Source: Advenella sp048381675
GTDB lineage: Bacteria; Pseudomonadota; Gammaproteobacteria; Burkholderiales; Burkholderiaceae_B
NCBI RefSeq assembly: GCF_048381675.1
Contig: NZ_JBLWIS010000003.1
Span: forward strand, 260,686 to 324,685
Direction of reading: 5' to 3'
Length of the DNA stretch: 64,000 bases
Shown: in pieces, positions 15,849 through 24,778 of the stretch
Numbering within the stretch: position 1 is the first letter of the stretch
How the letters are laid out: every line of letters begins with the position of its first letter
Made by a program: the position numbers and the translations under genes
The notes under the pieces: model-generated
Told to the model about the DNA's origin: nothing
The model's database searches: none
The model's input: the letters and a program-made list of their open reading frames with translations, nothing else

Positions 15849-18719
15849 ATGACTACGGAAATTGAAAAGAAATCCACATCTTATTTATTCGGCAGCAATG
15901 CCCCATATGTCGAAGAGCTCTATGAAGCTTATCTAGACAATCCTGATTCAGCACCAGAAGAATGGCGTGCTTATTTTGATCAGTTGCAGAATTTGCCTGC
16001 AACCGATGGTTCTACAGGAACCCGTGATCAAAATCACAGCTCTGTCATTACTTCATTTGCCCAACGCGCCAAAGCCAATGCTTTTGTGGTTCAGCAAATT
16101 GCCCCACCTAACCTTGAAGTCGCCAGCAAGCAACTGCATGTACAGTCTCTTATTGCCGCTTATCGCTCATTAGGTGTACGTCTGGCAGCGCTAGATCCCC
16201 TGAAACGTAGTGAACGTCCTTCAATTCCGGAACTCGATCCTGCTTTTTACGGTCTGACTGAAGCCGACCTTGATGAAGTGTATTCTGCAACGAATACCTA
16301 TTTCACCAAGAAAACCACCATGACCCTGCGTGAAATCCTCAATGCCCTGCGCGATACTTACTGCCGCAGCATTGGTGCCGAATTCATGCACATGTCAGAC
16401 CCTAAAGCCAAGCGCTGGGTACAAGAGCGTCTTGAAAGCATCCAAAGCAATCCCAACTTCGACGCTAACCAGAAAAAACGCATTCTGCAGCAACTGACCG
16501 AAGCCGAAGGCCTGGAACGTTTCCTGCACACCAAATATGTGGGTCAGAAGCGTTTCTCCCTGGAAGGCGGTGAAAGCTTTATCGCTTCCATGGACGAAAT
16601 CGTTAACCACGGAGCAGATCGTGGCATACATGAAATCGTGGTTGGCATGGCCCACCGTGGTCGCCTGAACATGCTGGTTAACATCATGGGTAAAATGCCC
16701 GGTGACCTGTTTGCCGAATTTGAAGGCAAGCACGCAGAAGGTCTTACCGATGGTGACGTGAAATACCATAATGGTTTCTCTAGCGACCTGTCTACACGTA
16801 GCGGTCCGGTTCACCTTTCATTGGCATTTAACCCGTCTCATCTTGAAATCGTCAATCCGGTTGTCGAAGGTAGTGCACGTGCACGCCAGGAACGCCGTGA
16901 AAATGGCAAGCAACAGGTTTTACCGGTTCTGGTACACGGTGACTCGGCTTTTGCCGGCCAGGGCGTTGTCATGGAAACCCTGAACCTTGCCCAAACCCGT
17001 GGTTACGGTACCGGTGGTACGGTTCATATTGTTATTAACAACCAAATCGGCTTTACAACTTCTGATCCACGCGACGTACGTTCAACCCTGTATTGTACCG
17101 ATGTTGTGAAAATGATCGAAGCACCGGTTTTCCACGTAAACGGTGATGATCCTGAAGCGGTTGCTTTCGTGTCACAGTTGGCTGTTGATTACCGCATGGA
17201 ATTTGGTCATGATGTCGTGATTGATATCATCTGCTTCCGTAAACTGGGTCACAACGAACAGGATACGCCAGCCCTGACACAGCCTTTGATGTACAAAAGC
17301 ATCAGCGTTCACCCCGGTACACGCAAACTGTACGGTGACAAACTGGTTGCCCAAGGCGTGCTGGATGCAGACGGCCCAGACCAAATGGTCAAAGAATACC
17401 GTCAGCTGATGGAAGACGGCCAGAAAACCGTCGAGCCAGTACTGACAGACTACAAAAACAAATACTCGATTGACTGGACACCGTTCCTGGGCGCTAAATG
17501 GACAGATCACGCGGATACCGCTGTGCCATTAGCTGAGCTCAAGCGGATCGGTGAGAAAATCACCACTGTTCCAGAAAACTTTACGCCTCATAACCTAGTG
17601 AAAAAATTGCTGAATGACCGCCGTAATATGGCGGCTGGCGAGCAAAACCTTGACTGGGGTATGGGTGAGCACCTGGCATTTGCAACCCTGGTCGCTTCCG
17701 GTTATGCCGTACGCATTACCGGTCAAGACTCAGGTCGTGGTACTTTTACACACCGTCATGCTGTATTGCACGATCAAAAACGTGAGCGTTGGGATGATGG
17801 TACTTATATTCCATTGCAAAACGTTGCCGAAAACCAGGCACCTTTCACTGTTATCGACTCTGTCCTTTCTGAAGAGGCGGTATTAGGCTTCGAATATGGT
17901 TATGCGTGTTCAGAACCCAATACCTTGACCATTTGGGAAGCCCAGTTTGGTGACTTCGTTAATGGTGCACAGGTTGTGATTGACCAGTTTATTTCTTCCG
18001 GTGAAGCAAAATGGGGACGCCAGTGTGGCTTGACCATGATGTTGCCACACGGTTATGAAGGCCAAGGCCCAGAGCACTCATCTGCCCGTATCGAGCGCTT
18101 CCTGCAATTGTGTGCAGACAACAATATGCAAGTGGTGCAGCCTACTAATGCCGCACAAATTTTCCATTTGCTGCGTCGTCAGATGATTCGTCAGTTCCGT
18201 AAGCCTTTGGTGATCTTTACACCTAAATCATTACTGCGTAACAAAGACGCAACCTCTCCGTTAGCCGACTTGGCTACCGGTGAATTCCAGCCGGTCATCC
18301 CTGAAGTCAACGTCGATATCAAGGCTGATAAAGTCAAGCGCATTCTGGCTTGCTCCGGTAAAGTCTATTACGATCTGGTAAATGCACGTACCGAACGTGA
18401 AGCCGATGATGTTGCCATCATTCGCGTTGAACAGTTGTATCCGTTTGCCCATAAGGCATTTGAAGCGGAAATCAAGAAATATCCTAACGCCACAGAAGTT
18501 ATCTGGGTCCAGGATGAACCTCAGAACCAAGGTCCATGGTTCTATATTCAGCATCATCTGTATGAGAACATGACTGCCGGTCAGAAATTGTCTTATGCAG
18601 GCCGCAATGCTTCTTCTTCTCCTGCTGTTGGCTATATGGCCAAACACGTGGAACAGCAAAAAGCACTTATTGAACAGGCATTTGCGCCGAAATTAAAAGG
18701 TTTTATCCTAACCAAGTAA
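15849..18719 (+). CDS. odhA: 2-oxoglutarate dehydrogenase E1 component
   Basis: This 956-residue thiamine-diphosphate enzyme decarboxylates 2-oxoglutarate and passes the succinyl group to OdhB. Visible are the N-terminal E2-binding segment (SYLFGSNAPYVEELYEAYLDNP near residue 10), GMAHRGRLNMLVN near 265, the ThDP/Mg site HVNGDDPEAV...LGHNEQDTP (about 425-475), and the transketolase-like domain with LPHGYEGQGPEHSSARIER near 730. It is the first gene of odhA-odhB-lpdA and is preceded by the structured leader at 15750-15840. Confidence 0.97.
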   Translation: MTTEIEKKSTSYLFGSNAPYVEELYEAYLDNPDSAPEEWRAYFDQLQNLPATDGSTGTRDQNHSSVITSFAQRAKANAFVVQQIAPPNLEVASKQLHVQSLIAAYRSLGVRLAALDPLKRSERPSIPELDPAFYGLTEADLDEVYSATNTYFTKKTTMTLREILNALRDTYCRSIGAEFMHMSDPKAKRWVQERLESIQSNPNFDANQKKRILQQLTEAEGLERFLHTKYVGQKRFSLEGGESFIASMDEIVNHGADRGIHEIVVGMAHRGRLNMLVNIMGKMPGDLFAEFEGKHAEGLTDGDVKYHNGFSSDLSTRSGPVHLSLAFNPSHLEIVNPVVEGSARARQERRENGKQQVLPVLVHGDSAFAGQGVVMETLNLAQTRGYGTGGTVHIVINNQIGFTTSDPRDVRSTLYCTDVVKMIEAPVFHVNGDDPEAVAFVSQLAVDYRMEFGHDVVIDIICFRKLGHNEQDTPALTQPLMYKSISVHPGTRKLYGDKLVAQGVLDADGPDQMVKEYRQLMEDGQKTVEPVLTDYKNKYSIDWTPFLGAKWTDHADTAVPLAELKRIGEKITTVPENFTPHNLVKKLLNDRRNMAAGEQNLDWGMGEHLAFATLVASGYAVRITGQDSGRGTFTHRHAVLHDQKRERWDDGTYIPLQNVAENQAPFTVIDSVLSEEAVLGFEYGYACSEPNTLTIWEAQFGDFVNGAQVVIDQFISSGEAKWGRQCGLTMMLPHGYEGQGPEHSSARIERFLQLCADNNMQVVQPTNAAQIFHLLRRQMIRQFRKPLVIFTPKSLLRNKDATSPLADLATGEFQPVIPEVNVDIKADKVKRILACSGKVYYDLVNARTEREADDVAIIRVEQLYPFAHKAFEAEIKKYPNATEVIWVQDEPQNQGPWFYIQHHLYENMTAGQKLSYAGRNASSSPAVGYMAKHVEQQKALIEQAFAPKLKGFILTK

Positions 18720-18749
18720 TTGGACTAACATATTTTACGGATTAAAAAA

Positions 18750-19955
18750 ATGGCTATTATTAACGTTATCGTTCCCCAATTATCAGAATCAATTTCTGAA
18801 GCAACTCTGCTTGAATGGAAAAAGAAAGTTGGTGAAGCGGTTACCCAGGACGAAACCCTGATTGAAGTTGAAACCGATAAAGTAGTTCTTGAGGTTCCCG
18901 CACCAGCATCTGGTGTGATTGTTGAAATCGTTGAAGCTGACGGCAGCACTGTAACAGCAGAACAGCTGCTGGCTAAAATCGACACTGAAGCTACGGTTGG
19001 TGCAACTGCTGCGCCTGCAGCAGAAGCAGCTCCTGTTGTTGCCGCTGCAGCACCTGTGGCAGCAGAAAGCAAAACCGTTAGTGGTGTAGCTTCTCCTGCC
19101 GCAAGCAAAATCCTGTCTGAAAAAGGCATCAGCGCTGGTGATGTAGCCGGTTCTGGCCGTGACGGTCGCGTCACAAAAGCTGACGCTGTAGCTGCTTCCG
19201 CACCTGCAAAATCAGTGGCTGCGCCTGCTGTACCCCTGTCTGTTTCTTTGGATGGCCGTCCAGAACAGCGTGTACCAATGACACGCCTGCGTGCACGTGT
19301 TGCCGAGCGTCTGTTGCAATCTCAGTCTGAAAACGCAATTTTGACTACTTTCAACGAAGTCAACATGAAAGCGGTTATCGACCTGCGTAACAAATACAAA
19401 GATAAATTCGAGAAAGAACACGGCATCAAGCTGGGCTTTATGTCTTTCTTTGTAAAAGCAGCGGTTGCCGCGCTGAAAAAATATCCTGTCCTTAACGCTT
19501 CTGTTGATGGCAAAGATATCATCTATCACGGTTACTTCGATATTGGTATCGCAGTTGGCAGCCCACGTGGCCTGGTTGTACCTATTCTGCGCAATGCAGA
19601 CCAAATGTCGATTGCCGACATCGAGAAAAAAATTGCCGAATTCGGTGCCAAGGCACGTGATGGCAAACTGACCCTCGATGAGCTGACTGGCGGTACATTC
19701 TCTATCTCCAACGGTGGTACATTCGGCTCTATGCTGTCCACACCTATTATCAACCCACCGCAGTCTGCGATTCTTGGCATTCATGCGACCAAAGATCGTG
19801 CAGTGGTTGAAAACGGTCAAATTGTTATCCGTCCAGTCAACTTCTTCGCCATGTCTTACGACCACCGTATTATCGACGGTCGTGAAGCCGTTCTTGGCTT
19901 GGTCGCGATGAAAGAAGCACTCGAAGATCCACAACGCCTGTTGCTTGATCTGTAA
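18750..19955 (+). CDS. odhB: dihydrolipoyllysine-residue succinyltransferase (E2)
   Basis: The E2 core of the 2-oxoglutarate dehydrogenase complex, 401 residues. Domain order: lipoyl domain 1-77 with Lys44 in the ETDKVVLEV motif; an Ala/Pro-rich linker about 85-108; the E1/E3-binding domain about 111-148 (SPAASKILSEKGI, GSGRDGRVTKADA); and the catalytic acyltransferase domain about 170-401 with His372 and Asp376 in SYDHRIIDGREAV. It lies 30 nt after odhA. A strong hairpin separates it from lpdA. Confidence 0.97.
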   Translation: MAIINVIVPQLSESISEATLLEWKKKVGEAVTQDETLIEVETDKVVLEVPAPASGVIVEIVEADGSTVTAEQLLAKIDTEATVGATAAPAAEAAPVVAAAAPVAAESKTVSGVASPAASKILSEKGISAGDVAGSGRDGRVTKADAVAASAPAKSVAAPAVPLSVSLDGRPEQRVPMTRLRARVAERLLQSQSENAILTTFNEVNMKAVIDLRNKYKDKFEKEHGIKLGFMSFFVKAAVAALKKYPVLNASVDGKDIIYHGYFDIGIAVGSPRGLVVPILRNADQMSIADIEKKIAEFGAKARDGKLTLDELTGGTFSISNGGTFGSMLSTPIINPPQSAILGIHATKDRAVVENGQIVIRPVNFFAMSYDHRIIDGREAVLGLVAMKEALEDPQRLLLDL

Positions 19956-19969
19956 TTAATACATACGGT

Positions 19970-19994
19970 ATCACGCCCCCTTACGGGGCGTGAT
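19970..19994 (+). terminator. hairpin between odhB and lpdA (partial terminator or mRNA stabiliser)
   Basis: A 10-bp GC-rich stem (ATCACGCCCC / GGGGCGTGAT, 5-nt loop) lies 14 nt after the odhB stop codon and is followed only by TCTTTAT. The weak U-tract suggests partial termination or 3'-end stabilisation of odhAB mRNA. A second dyad, ATGCAC-N5-GTGCAT, lies at 20002-20018. Confidence 0.5.
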
Positions 19995-20047
19995 TCTTTA
20001 TATGCACCTGGTGTGCATGCAAATGAATTAAATTAAAGAGAATTGTT

Positions 20048-21478
20048 ATGTCTACTCAATTTGATGTGGTTGTTATTGGTGCCGGTCCTGGTGGATACAT
20101 TGCAGCGATCCGTGCGGCGCAGTTAGGTAAAAAAGTGGCATGTATCGATGCCTGGACTGATGAAGCCGGCAATCCAAAACCAGGTGGTACATGTACCAAC
20201 GTGGGTTGTATTCCTTCTAAAGCCCTGCTGCAGTCATCCGAACATTTTGAACAGGCCAACCACCATTTTGCCGAGCACGGCATTGAAGTGGGCAATGTCA
20301 AGTTGAAACTTGAGACCCTGATCGGTCGCAAAGATACGGTTGTCAAGCAAAACAACGATGGTATCCAGTTCCTCTTCAAAAAGAACAAAGTAACTTTCTT
20401 CTCTGGCAAAGGCGAATTTGCCGGTAAAGCCGCAGATGGCAGCTACAGCATTAAAGTGAGCGGCAAAAAAGAAGAAACCATTAGCGCCACGCACGTGATT
20501 GTGGCTACCGGTTCACAGCCTCGCGCATTGCCAGGCCTGGCCTTCGACGAAACACAGGTTCTGTCCAACGACGGTGCCCTGAACATTCCAGCCGTTCCTA
20601 AAAAACTGGGTGTAATTGGTGCGGGTGTTATTGGTCTTGAACTGGGCAGCGTATGGCGCCGTCTGGGTGCTGAAGTAGTTGTGCTTGAAGCCGCTCCCGA
20701 CTTCCTGGCCGTATGTGATGCACAGGTTGCCAAAGAAGCACAAAAAGCATTTGCCAAACAAGGCCTGGTTATTGAAACCGGCGTGAAAATTGGTGAAATC
20801 AAGCAAACCGCTAAAGCAATCACCATTCCTTACACTACAGCCAAAGGTGAAGAGCAGTCATTAGTTGTAGACAAACTGATCGTTTCCATCGGTCGCGTTC
20901 CTTACACCACTGGCTTGAATACAGAAGCGGTTGGCCTGCAACTGGACGAACGTGGTTTCGTTGTGGTTGATGCTGATTGCAAAACCAACTTACCTAACGT
21001 ATGGGCAGTGGGTGATGTGGTGCGTGGTCCAATGCTGGCTCACAAGGCTGAAGAAGAAGGTGTGGCAGTGGCTGAGCGTATTGCCGGTCAGCACGGTCAT
21101 GTCAATTTCGACACGATTCCTTCTGTTATTTATACCGCTCCAGAAATTGCCTGGGTTGGTAAAACAGAGCAGGCGTTGAAAGCTGAAAAACGTGAAATCA
21201 AAGTGGGCAGTTTCCCATTTCTGGCCAACGGCCGTGCACGTGCGTTGGGCGATACAACCGGTTTTGTGAAAATCATTGCAGACGCCAAGACCGATGAAGT
21301 CCTGGGCGTTCATATTATTGGCCCATCAGCTTCTGAACTTATCGCAGAAGCAGTAACCATTATGGAATTCAAGGGTGCGGCCGAAGATATCGCCCGTATC
21401 TGCCATGCACACCCAACTTTGTCTGAAGCAATGAAAGAAGCAGCCCTTGCGGTTGATAAACGTGCATTGAATTTCTAA
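20048..21478 (+). CDS. lpdA: dihydrolipoamide dehydrogenase (E3)
   Basis: This 476-residue flavoprotein reoxidises the lipoyl groups of the 2-oxoglutarate dehydrogenase complex. FAD motif VVIGAGPGGYIAA is at 8-20. The redox-active disulfide Cys49/Cys54 lies in GGTCTNVGCIPSK. The NAD-binding motif GVIGAGVIGLELGSVW is near 194, and the active-site His455 sits in HAHPTLSEAM. It is the third gene of the odh cluster, and the hairpins before it may set its level apart from odhAB. Confidence 0.97.
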   Translation: MSTQFDVVVIGAGPGGYIAAIRAAQLGKKVACIDAWTDEAGNPKPGGTCTNVGCIPSKALLQSSEHFEQANHHFAEHGIEVGNVKLKLETLIGRKDTVVKQNNDGIQFLFKKNKVTFFSGKGEFAGKAADGSYSIKVSGKKEETISATHVIVATGSQPRALPGLAFDETQVLSNDGALNIPAVPKKLGVIGAGVIGLELGSVWRRLGAEVVVLEAAPDFLAVCDAQVAKEAQKAFAKQGLVIETGVKIGEIKQTAKAITIPYTTAKGEEQSLVVDKLIVSIGRVPYTTGLNTEAVGLQLDERGFVVVDADCKTNLPNVWAVGDVVRGPMLAHKAEEEGVAVAERIAGQHGHVNFDTIPSVIYTAPEIAWVGKTEQALKAEKREIKVGSFPFLANGRARALGDTTGFVKIIADAKTDEVLGVHIIGPSASELIAEAVTIMEFKGAAEDIARICHAHPTLSEAMKEAALAVDKRALNF

Positions 21479-21513
21479 TCAAGTTGGTACTGTTTTAAGT
21501 TTTGCTTGAAATA

Positions 21514-21574
21514 GCAGGCCTGCGGCTCGTGGTTGGTGTTCCCGGAACAGCCAATCCGGCGGCAGGCCTTTTTT
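21514..21574 (+). terminator. Rho-independent terminator after lpdA
   Basis: A long hairpin has outer arms AGGCCTGC / GCAGGCCT and an inner, nearly perfect stem (GGTTGG...TGTTCC-c-GGAACA...CCAATCC), followed by TTTTTT. It closes the odhA-odhB-lpdA operon. Confidence 0.85.
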
Positions 21575-21608
21575 AATATAATGAATATTTAAACTTGAAT
21601 TTATTGTC

Positions 21609-22700
21609 ATGAATGTTTTGCAGTATTATGAAAAAGCACTGGGTGAACGCGGTTACAAGGCAGATGCGGCACAGCAGAAGGCAATCCGTCGCTTGCAGAA
21701 GTATTATGATGATTGGATCGCCTTCAAGGAACAGCGCTCAAGCAGGCTTAAAAAACTGTTCAATCGTCCACAGATTCCCAAGGGTGTATACATGTGGGGA
21801 GGGGTTGGGCGTGGCAAAAGCTTTTTAATGGATTCGTTTTACCTGACCGTTCCGGTCAAGCGCAAAACCAGGATTCACTTTCATGAATTCATGCGTGGCG
21901 TACATCTGCAGTTGCAGCAAATAAAGGGTACGCAAGATCCGTTAGATGAAGTGGCACGACGCATTGCCAAAAAATATCGCCTGATCTGCTTTGATGAATT
22001 CCACGTTTCGGATATTGCCGATGCAATGATTTTGTATCGTTTGCTGCTTAAACTGTTTGAACATGGCACATCTTTTGTGATGACTTCCAACTACGAGCCA
22101 TCCACCTTATACCCGGATGGCTTGCATCGGGATCGTATCCTGCCTGCCATCAAGCTGATCCAGGATCGAATGGATGTCTTGAACGTGGATACCGGCGTGG
22201 ATTACCGCCTGCGTACGCTTGAGCAGGTAAAGATGTACCATACACCGCTGACTGCACAAACCCGTCAGGAATTGCAGGAGGCGTTTGAACAACTCTCTGA
22301 CTCGACCAATCAGGACCCGGTATTGCACATAGAAAACCGTGAAATCCGTGCCGAAGCCCTGGGTGGATCGGTGGTGTGGTTCTCTTTTGCTACATTGTGT
22401 GGCGGTCCACGCTCGCAAAATGACTACCTGGAACTGGCGAGTCGTTTTCATACGATTATTTTATCTGACGTACCTAGAATGCGTCCCAAGCATGCCTCCG
22501 AGGCCCGCCGTTTTACCTGGCTGATAGACGTTTTATATGACCATAAGGTCAAGCTGATCATGTCAGCCGAGTGTGAGCCAGATGAGTTATATACCGAAGG
22601 TACGTTGTCCAATGAGTTCCATCGTACGGTTTCACGTATCATGGAAATGCAATCGAAAGAATATCTTGAGTCTGAACGAAGGGAATCGGTCAGTCTGTAA
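21609..22700 (+). CDS. zapE: cell division protein ZapE (AFG1-like ATPase)
   Basis: This 363-residue AFG1/ZapE family P-loop ATPase is associated with the Z-ring during division. The Walker A sequence GGVGRGKSF lies at 64-72, and the Walker B region LICFDEFHVSDIADA near 120. FVMTSNYEPSTLYPDGLHRDRILPA (near 155) is the family's sensor segment. In Alcaligenaceae zapE regularly follows the odh genes, as here, but the terminator between them indicates separate transcription. Confidence 0.93.
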   Translation: MNVLQYYEKALGERGYKADAAQQKAIRRLQKYYDDWIAFKEQRSSRLKKLFNRPQIPKGVYMWGGVGRGKSFLMDSFYLTVPVKRKTRIHFHEFMRGVHLQLQQIKGTQDPLDEVARRIAKKYRLICFDEFHVSDIADAMILYRLLLKLFEHGTSFVMTSNYEPSTLYPDGLHRDRILPAIKLIQDRMDVLNVDTGVDYRLRTLEQVKMYHTPLTAQTRQELQEAFEQLSDSTNQDPVLHIENREIRAEALGGSVVWFSFATLCGGPRSQNDYLELASRFHTIILSDVPRMRPKHASEARRFTWLIDVLYDHKVKLIMSAECEPDELYTEGTLSNEFHRTVSRIMEMQSKEYLESERRESVSL

Positions 22701-22717
22701 ATTGGGAATTGAAATTC

Positions 22718-24082
22718 ATGAGTAAAAACACAAGAGTGCTAACCGGTATCACCACTTCTGGCACCCCCCATCTGGGTAACTATGCAGGTGCCATCCGGCC
22801 TGCCATTAATGCCAGCCGTGAAGACAATGTAGATGCCTTCTTTTTTCTGGCTGACTACCACGCCCTGATTAAATGTGATGATCCATTGCGCGTGGCACGC
22901 TCACGCCTTGAAATCGCCGCTACCTGGCTGGCTGCCGGCCTGGACACAAGCCGGGTTACGTTTTACCGCCAGTCGGATATTCCCGAGATACCCGAGCTCA
23001 GCTGGATTCTAACCTGCCTTACCCCCAAGGGTTTGATGAATCGTGCCCATGCCTACAAGGCATCGGTAGACCAGAATGTGGCCAAAAATGTAGAACCCGA
23101 CGACGGGGTCAATATGGGCTTGTTCTCATATCCGATCCTGATGGCGGCTGATATCCTCATGTTTAATGCCAATAAGGTTCCGGTAGGACGTGACCAGATC
23201 CAGCATCTGGAAATGGCCCGTGACATTGCCCAGCGCTTTAATCACCAGTATGGGGCAGGGCGCGATTATTTCACTTTGCCCGAAGTCCATATCGAAGAAG
23301 AAGTGGCGACCTTGCCGGGACTGGACGGCAGAAAAATGTCCAAAAGTTATAACAATACCATTCCTTTGTTTGAAGGTACCGGCAAGCAGTTGAAGGCAGC
23401 TATTGCCCGTATCCAGACTGACTCCCGCTTGCCCGGCGAGCCCAAAGATCCTGATGAGTCCCACTTGTTCACGATTTATCGCGCTTTTGCCAGTCAGGAA
23501 GAAGCGGCTGCTTTCAGGCAGCAGTTGCTGGATGGCATGGGGTGGGGAGATGCCAAGCAGGCGTTGGGTGATTTGCTGGAAAATACCTTGGCCCCGATGC
23601 GTGAACGTTATAACGACTTGATGGCCAAACCCGACCAGATAGAAGAAATTTTGCAGGAAGGGGCCAAAAAAGCGCGTCGTGAAGCCACACCGTTCATGAA
23701 TGAAATTCGCCAGGCGGTTGGGTTGCGTAATGCGGTCGCGGTAAAAGCCACGGTGAAAGAGCAGAAAAAAACCGCCAAGGCTGCCCGATTTGTCAGCTTC
23801 CGCGATGAAGAAGGGCGATTCCGTTTCCGCCTGATTGCTGCCAGCGGCCAAGAATTGTTGTTATCCGTGCCGTTTGAAAACCCGAAAGATGCCGGCTTGG
23901 TGACCAAGCGTCTGCAAACTGAAAATATCACTGGCTTGCTTGCCAAAAACGAACAGGCTTGCAATGTTGAGATTCATCTTGACGGTCAGCCGGTGGCTAG
24001 TGGTTTTTCTGCATCCAGCCAGGCTGAACTTGATGGTAATATCACTCTTCTGATTGAAGCCATTGAATCAATGAAAGCATAA
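22718..24082 (+). CDS. trpS: tryptophanyl-tRNA synthetase with C-terminal extension
   Basis: This 454-residue class Ic synthetase charges tRNA-Trp. The HIGH-type motif TPHLGNY is at 16-22 and KMSKS at 206-210. The catalytic and anticodon parts end near 335. The remaining about 110 residues, after a Lys/Ala-rich linker, contain FRDEEGRFRFRLIAASGQELLLS and resemble the DUF1508/YegP fold. Most bacterial TrpS are about 330-340 residues, so this is an appended domain, which I recall from other Burkholderiales. The ATG at 22718 is chosen over an in-frame TTG at 22709. Confidence 0.95.
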   Translation: MSKNTRVLTGITTSGTPHLGNYAGAIRPAINASREDNVDAFFFLADYHALIKCDDPLRVARSRLEIAATWLAAGLDTSRVTFYRQSDIPEIPELSWILTCLTPKGLMNRAHAYKASVDQNVAKNVEPDDGVNMGLFSYPILMAADILMFNANKVPVGRDQIQHLEMARDIAQRFNHQYGAGRDYFTLPEVHIEEEVATLPGLDGRKMSKSYNNTIPLFEGTGKQLKAAIARIQTDSRLPGEPKDPDESHLFTIYRAFASQEEAAAFRQQLLDGMGWGDAKQALGDLLENTLAPMRERYNDLMAKPDQIEEILQEGAKKARREATPFMNEIRQAVGLRNAVAVKATVKEQKKTAKAARFVSFRDEEGRFRFRLIAASGQELLLSVPFENPKDAGLVTKRLQTENITGLLAKNEQACNVEIHLDGQPVASGFSASSQAELDGNITLLIEAIESMKA

Positions 24083-24094
24083 AGAGGAAGAGAC

Positions 24095-24646
24095 GTGGGC
24101 ACAACAGCATTATCAATTATTACTGAACAGACGCATGGCGTGGTGATAGACCTGGTTTATGCCAGCCCCAATAATCTGGCCGGAAAAGTGGTTTACCAGA
24201 AAGCGGTTTGTGCCCTTCATCCTGATGCCGAAGCCTGTTTGCGCAAGGCCGCTAACTATGCCAGGCAGGCTGGCATGACCCTTAAGATTTTCGATGCTTT
24301 TCGTCCCGGCAAAGCCCAGGAAATTTTTTGGTCAGTCCTGTCGGATGCCCAATATGTGTCAGATCCGGCCCAAGGCTCAAACCATTCCCGTGGCGTAGCG
24401 CTTGATGTCACACTGTTAAATGCGCAGGGCCAGGAACTGGATATGGGTACCGGATTTGATGACATGCAAGAACACTCGCATCATGATCGCAATGACTTGC
24501 CGCTCGAAGTGCAAAGAAACCGTCTCTTGCTGCTGGGTATCATGCTGCATGCCGGGTTTATTAGCATCCCTTCCGAGTGGTGGCATTATGAGTTGCCCAA
24601 CAGTCGTGCTTATCCCATGATTGAAAGCGATCTTGTCATCGTTTAA
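24095..24646 (+). CDS. ddpX: D-alanyl-D-alanine dipeptidase (VanX/DdpX family)
   Basis: This 183-residue zinc dipeptidase hydrolyses D-Ala-D-Ala. All family signatures are present: Arg70 in FDAFRPG, the zinc motif SNHSRGVALD (His97, Asp104), and EWWHYE with Glu161 as base and His164 as ligand. There is no signal peptide, so it acts in the cytoplasm. The start is a GTG with AAAGAGGAAGAG upstream. It is followed by a complete peptide ABC transporter in the order X-A-B-C-D-F, the same as the E. coli ddp operon. The likely role is recovery of wall-derived D-Ala-D-Ala rather than glycopeptide resistance, since no vanA/vanH-like genes are present. Confidence 0.92.
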   Translation: MGTTALSIITEQTHGVVIDLVYASPNNLAGKVVYQKAVCALHPDAEACLRKAANYARQAGMTLKIFDAFRPGKAQEIFWSVLSDAQYVSDPAQGSNHSRGVALDVTLLNAQGQELDMGTGFDDMQEHSHHDRNDLPLEVQRNRLLLLGIMLHAGFISIPSEWWHYELPNSRAYPMIESDLVIV

Positions 24647-24712
24647 TCCTTGGCTTGCAGCGCTATTTTCTTAAAGGAAATTTTTTTTACAATAATCGGG
24701 TAAACACTATTT

Positions 24713-24726
24713 CTAATTTAAATTAG
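24713..24726. promoter_or_regulatory. 14-bp palindrome upstream of ddpA
   Basis: The perfect palindrome CTAATTTAAATTAG lies 53 nt before the ddpA start, in the 132-nt gap after ddpX. It may be an operator or part of a promoter. No regulator is evident nearby. Confidence 0.35.
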
Positions 24727-24778
24727 TTTTGCTAAGATGTTCTGCGTTCAAGTCGATATTCATTGGGAGAATTCGCAT

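Noticed and set aside
24095..24646. VanX-type vancomycin resistance gene
   Set aside because: No vanH, vanA or vanRS-like genes are nearby, and the order matches ddpXABCDF, so a recycling or nutrient role is more likely.
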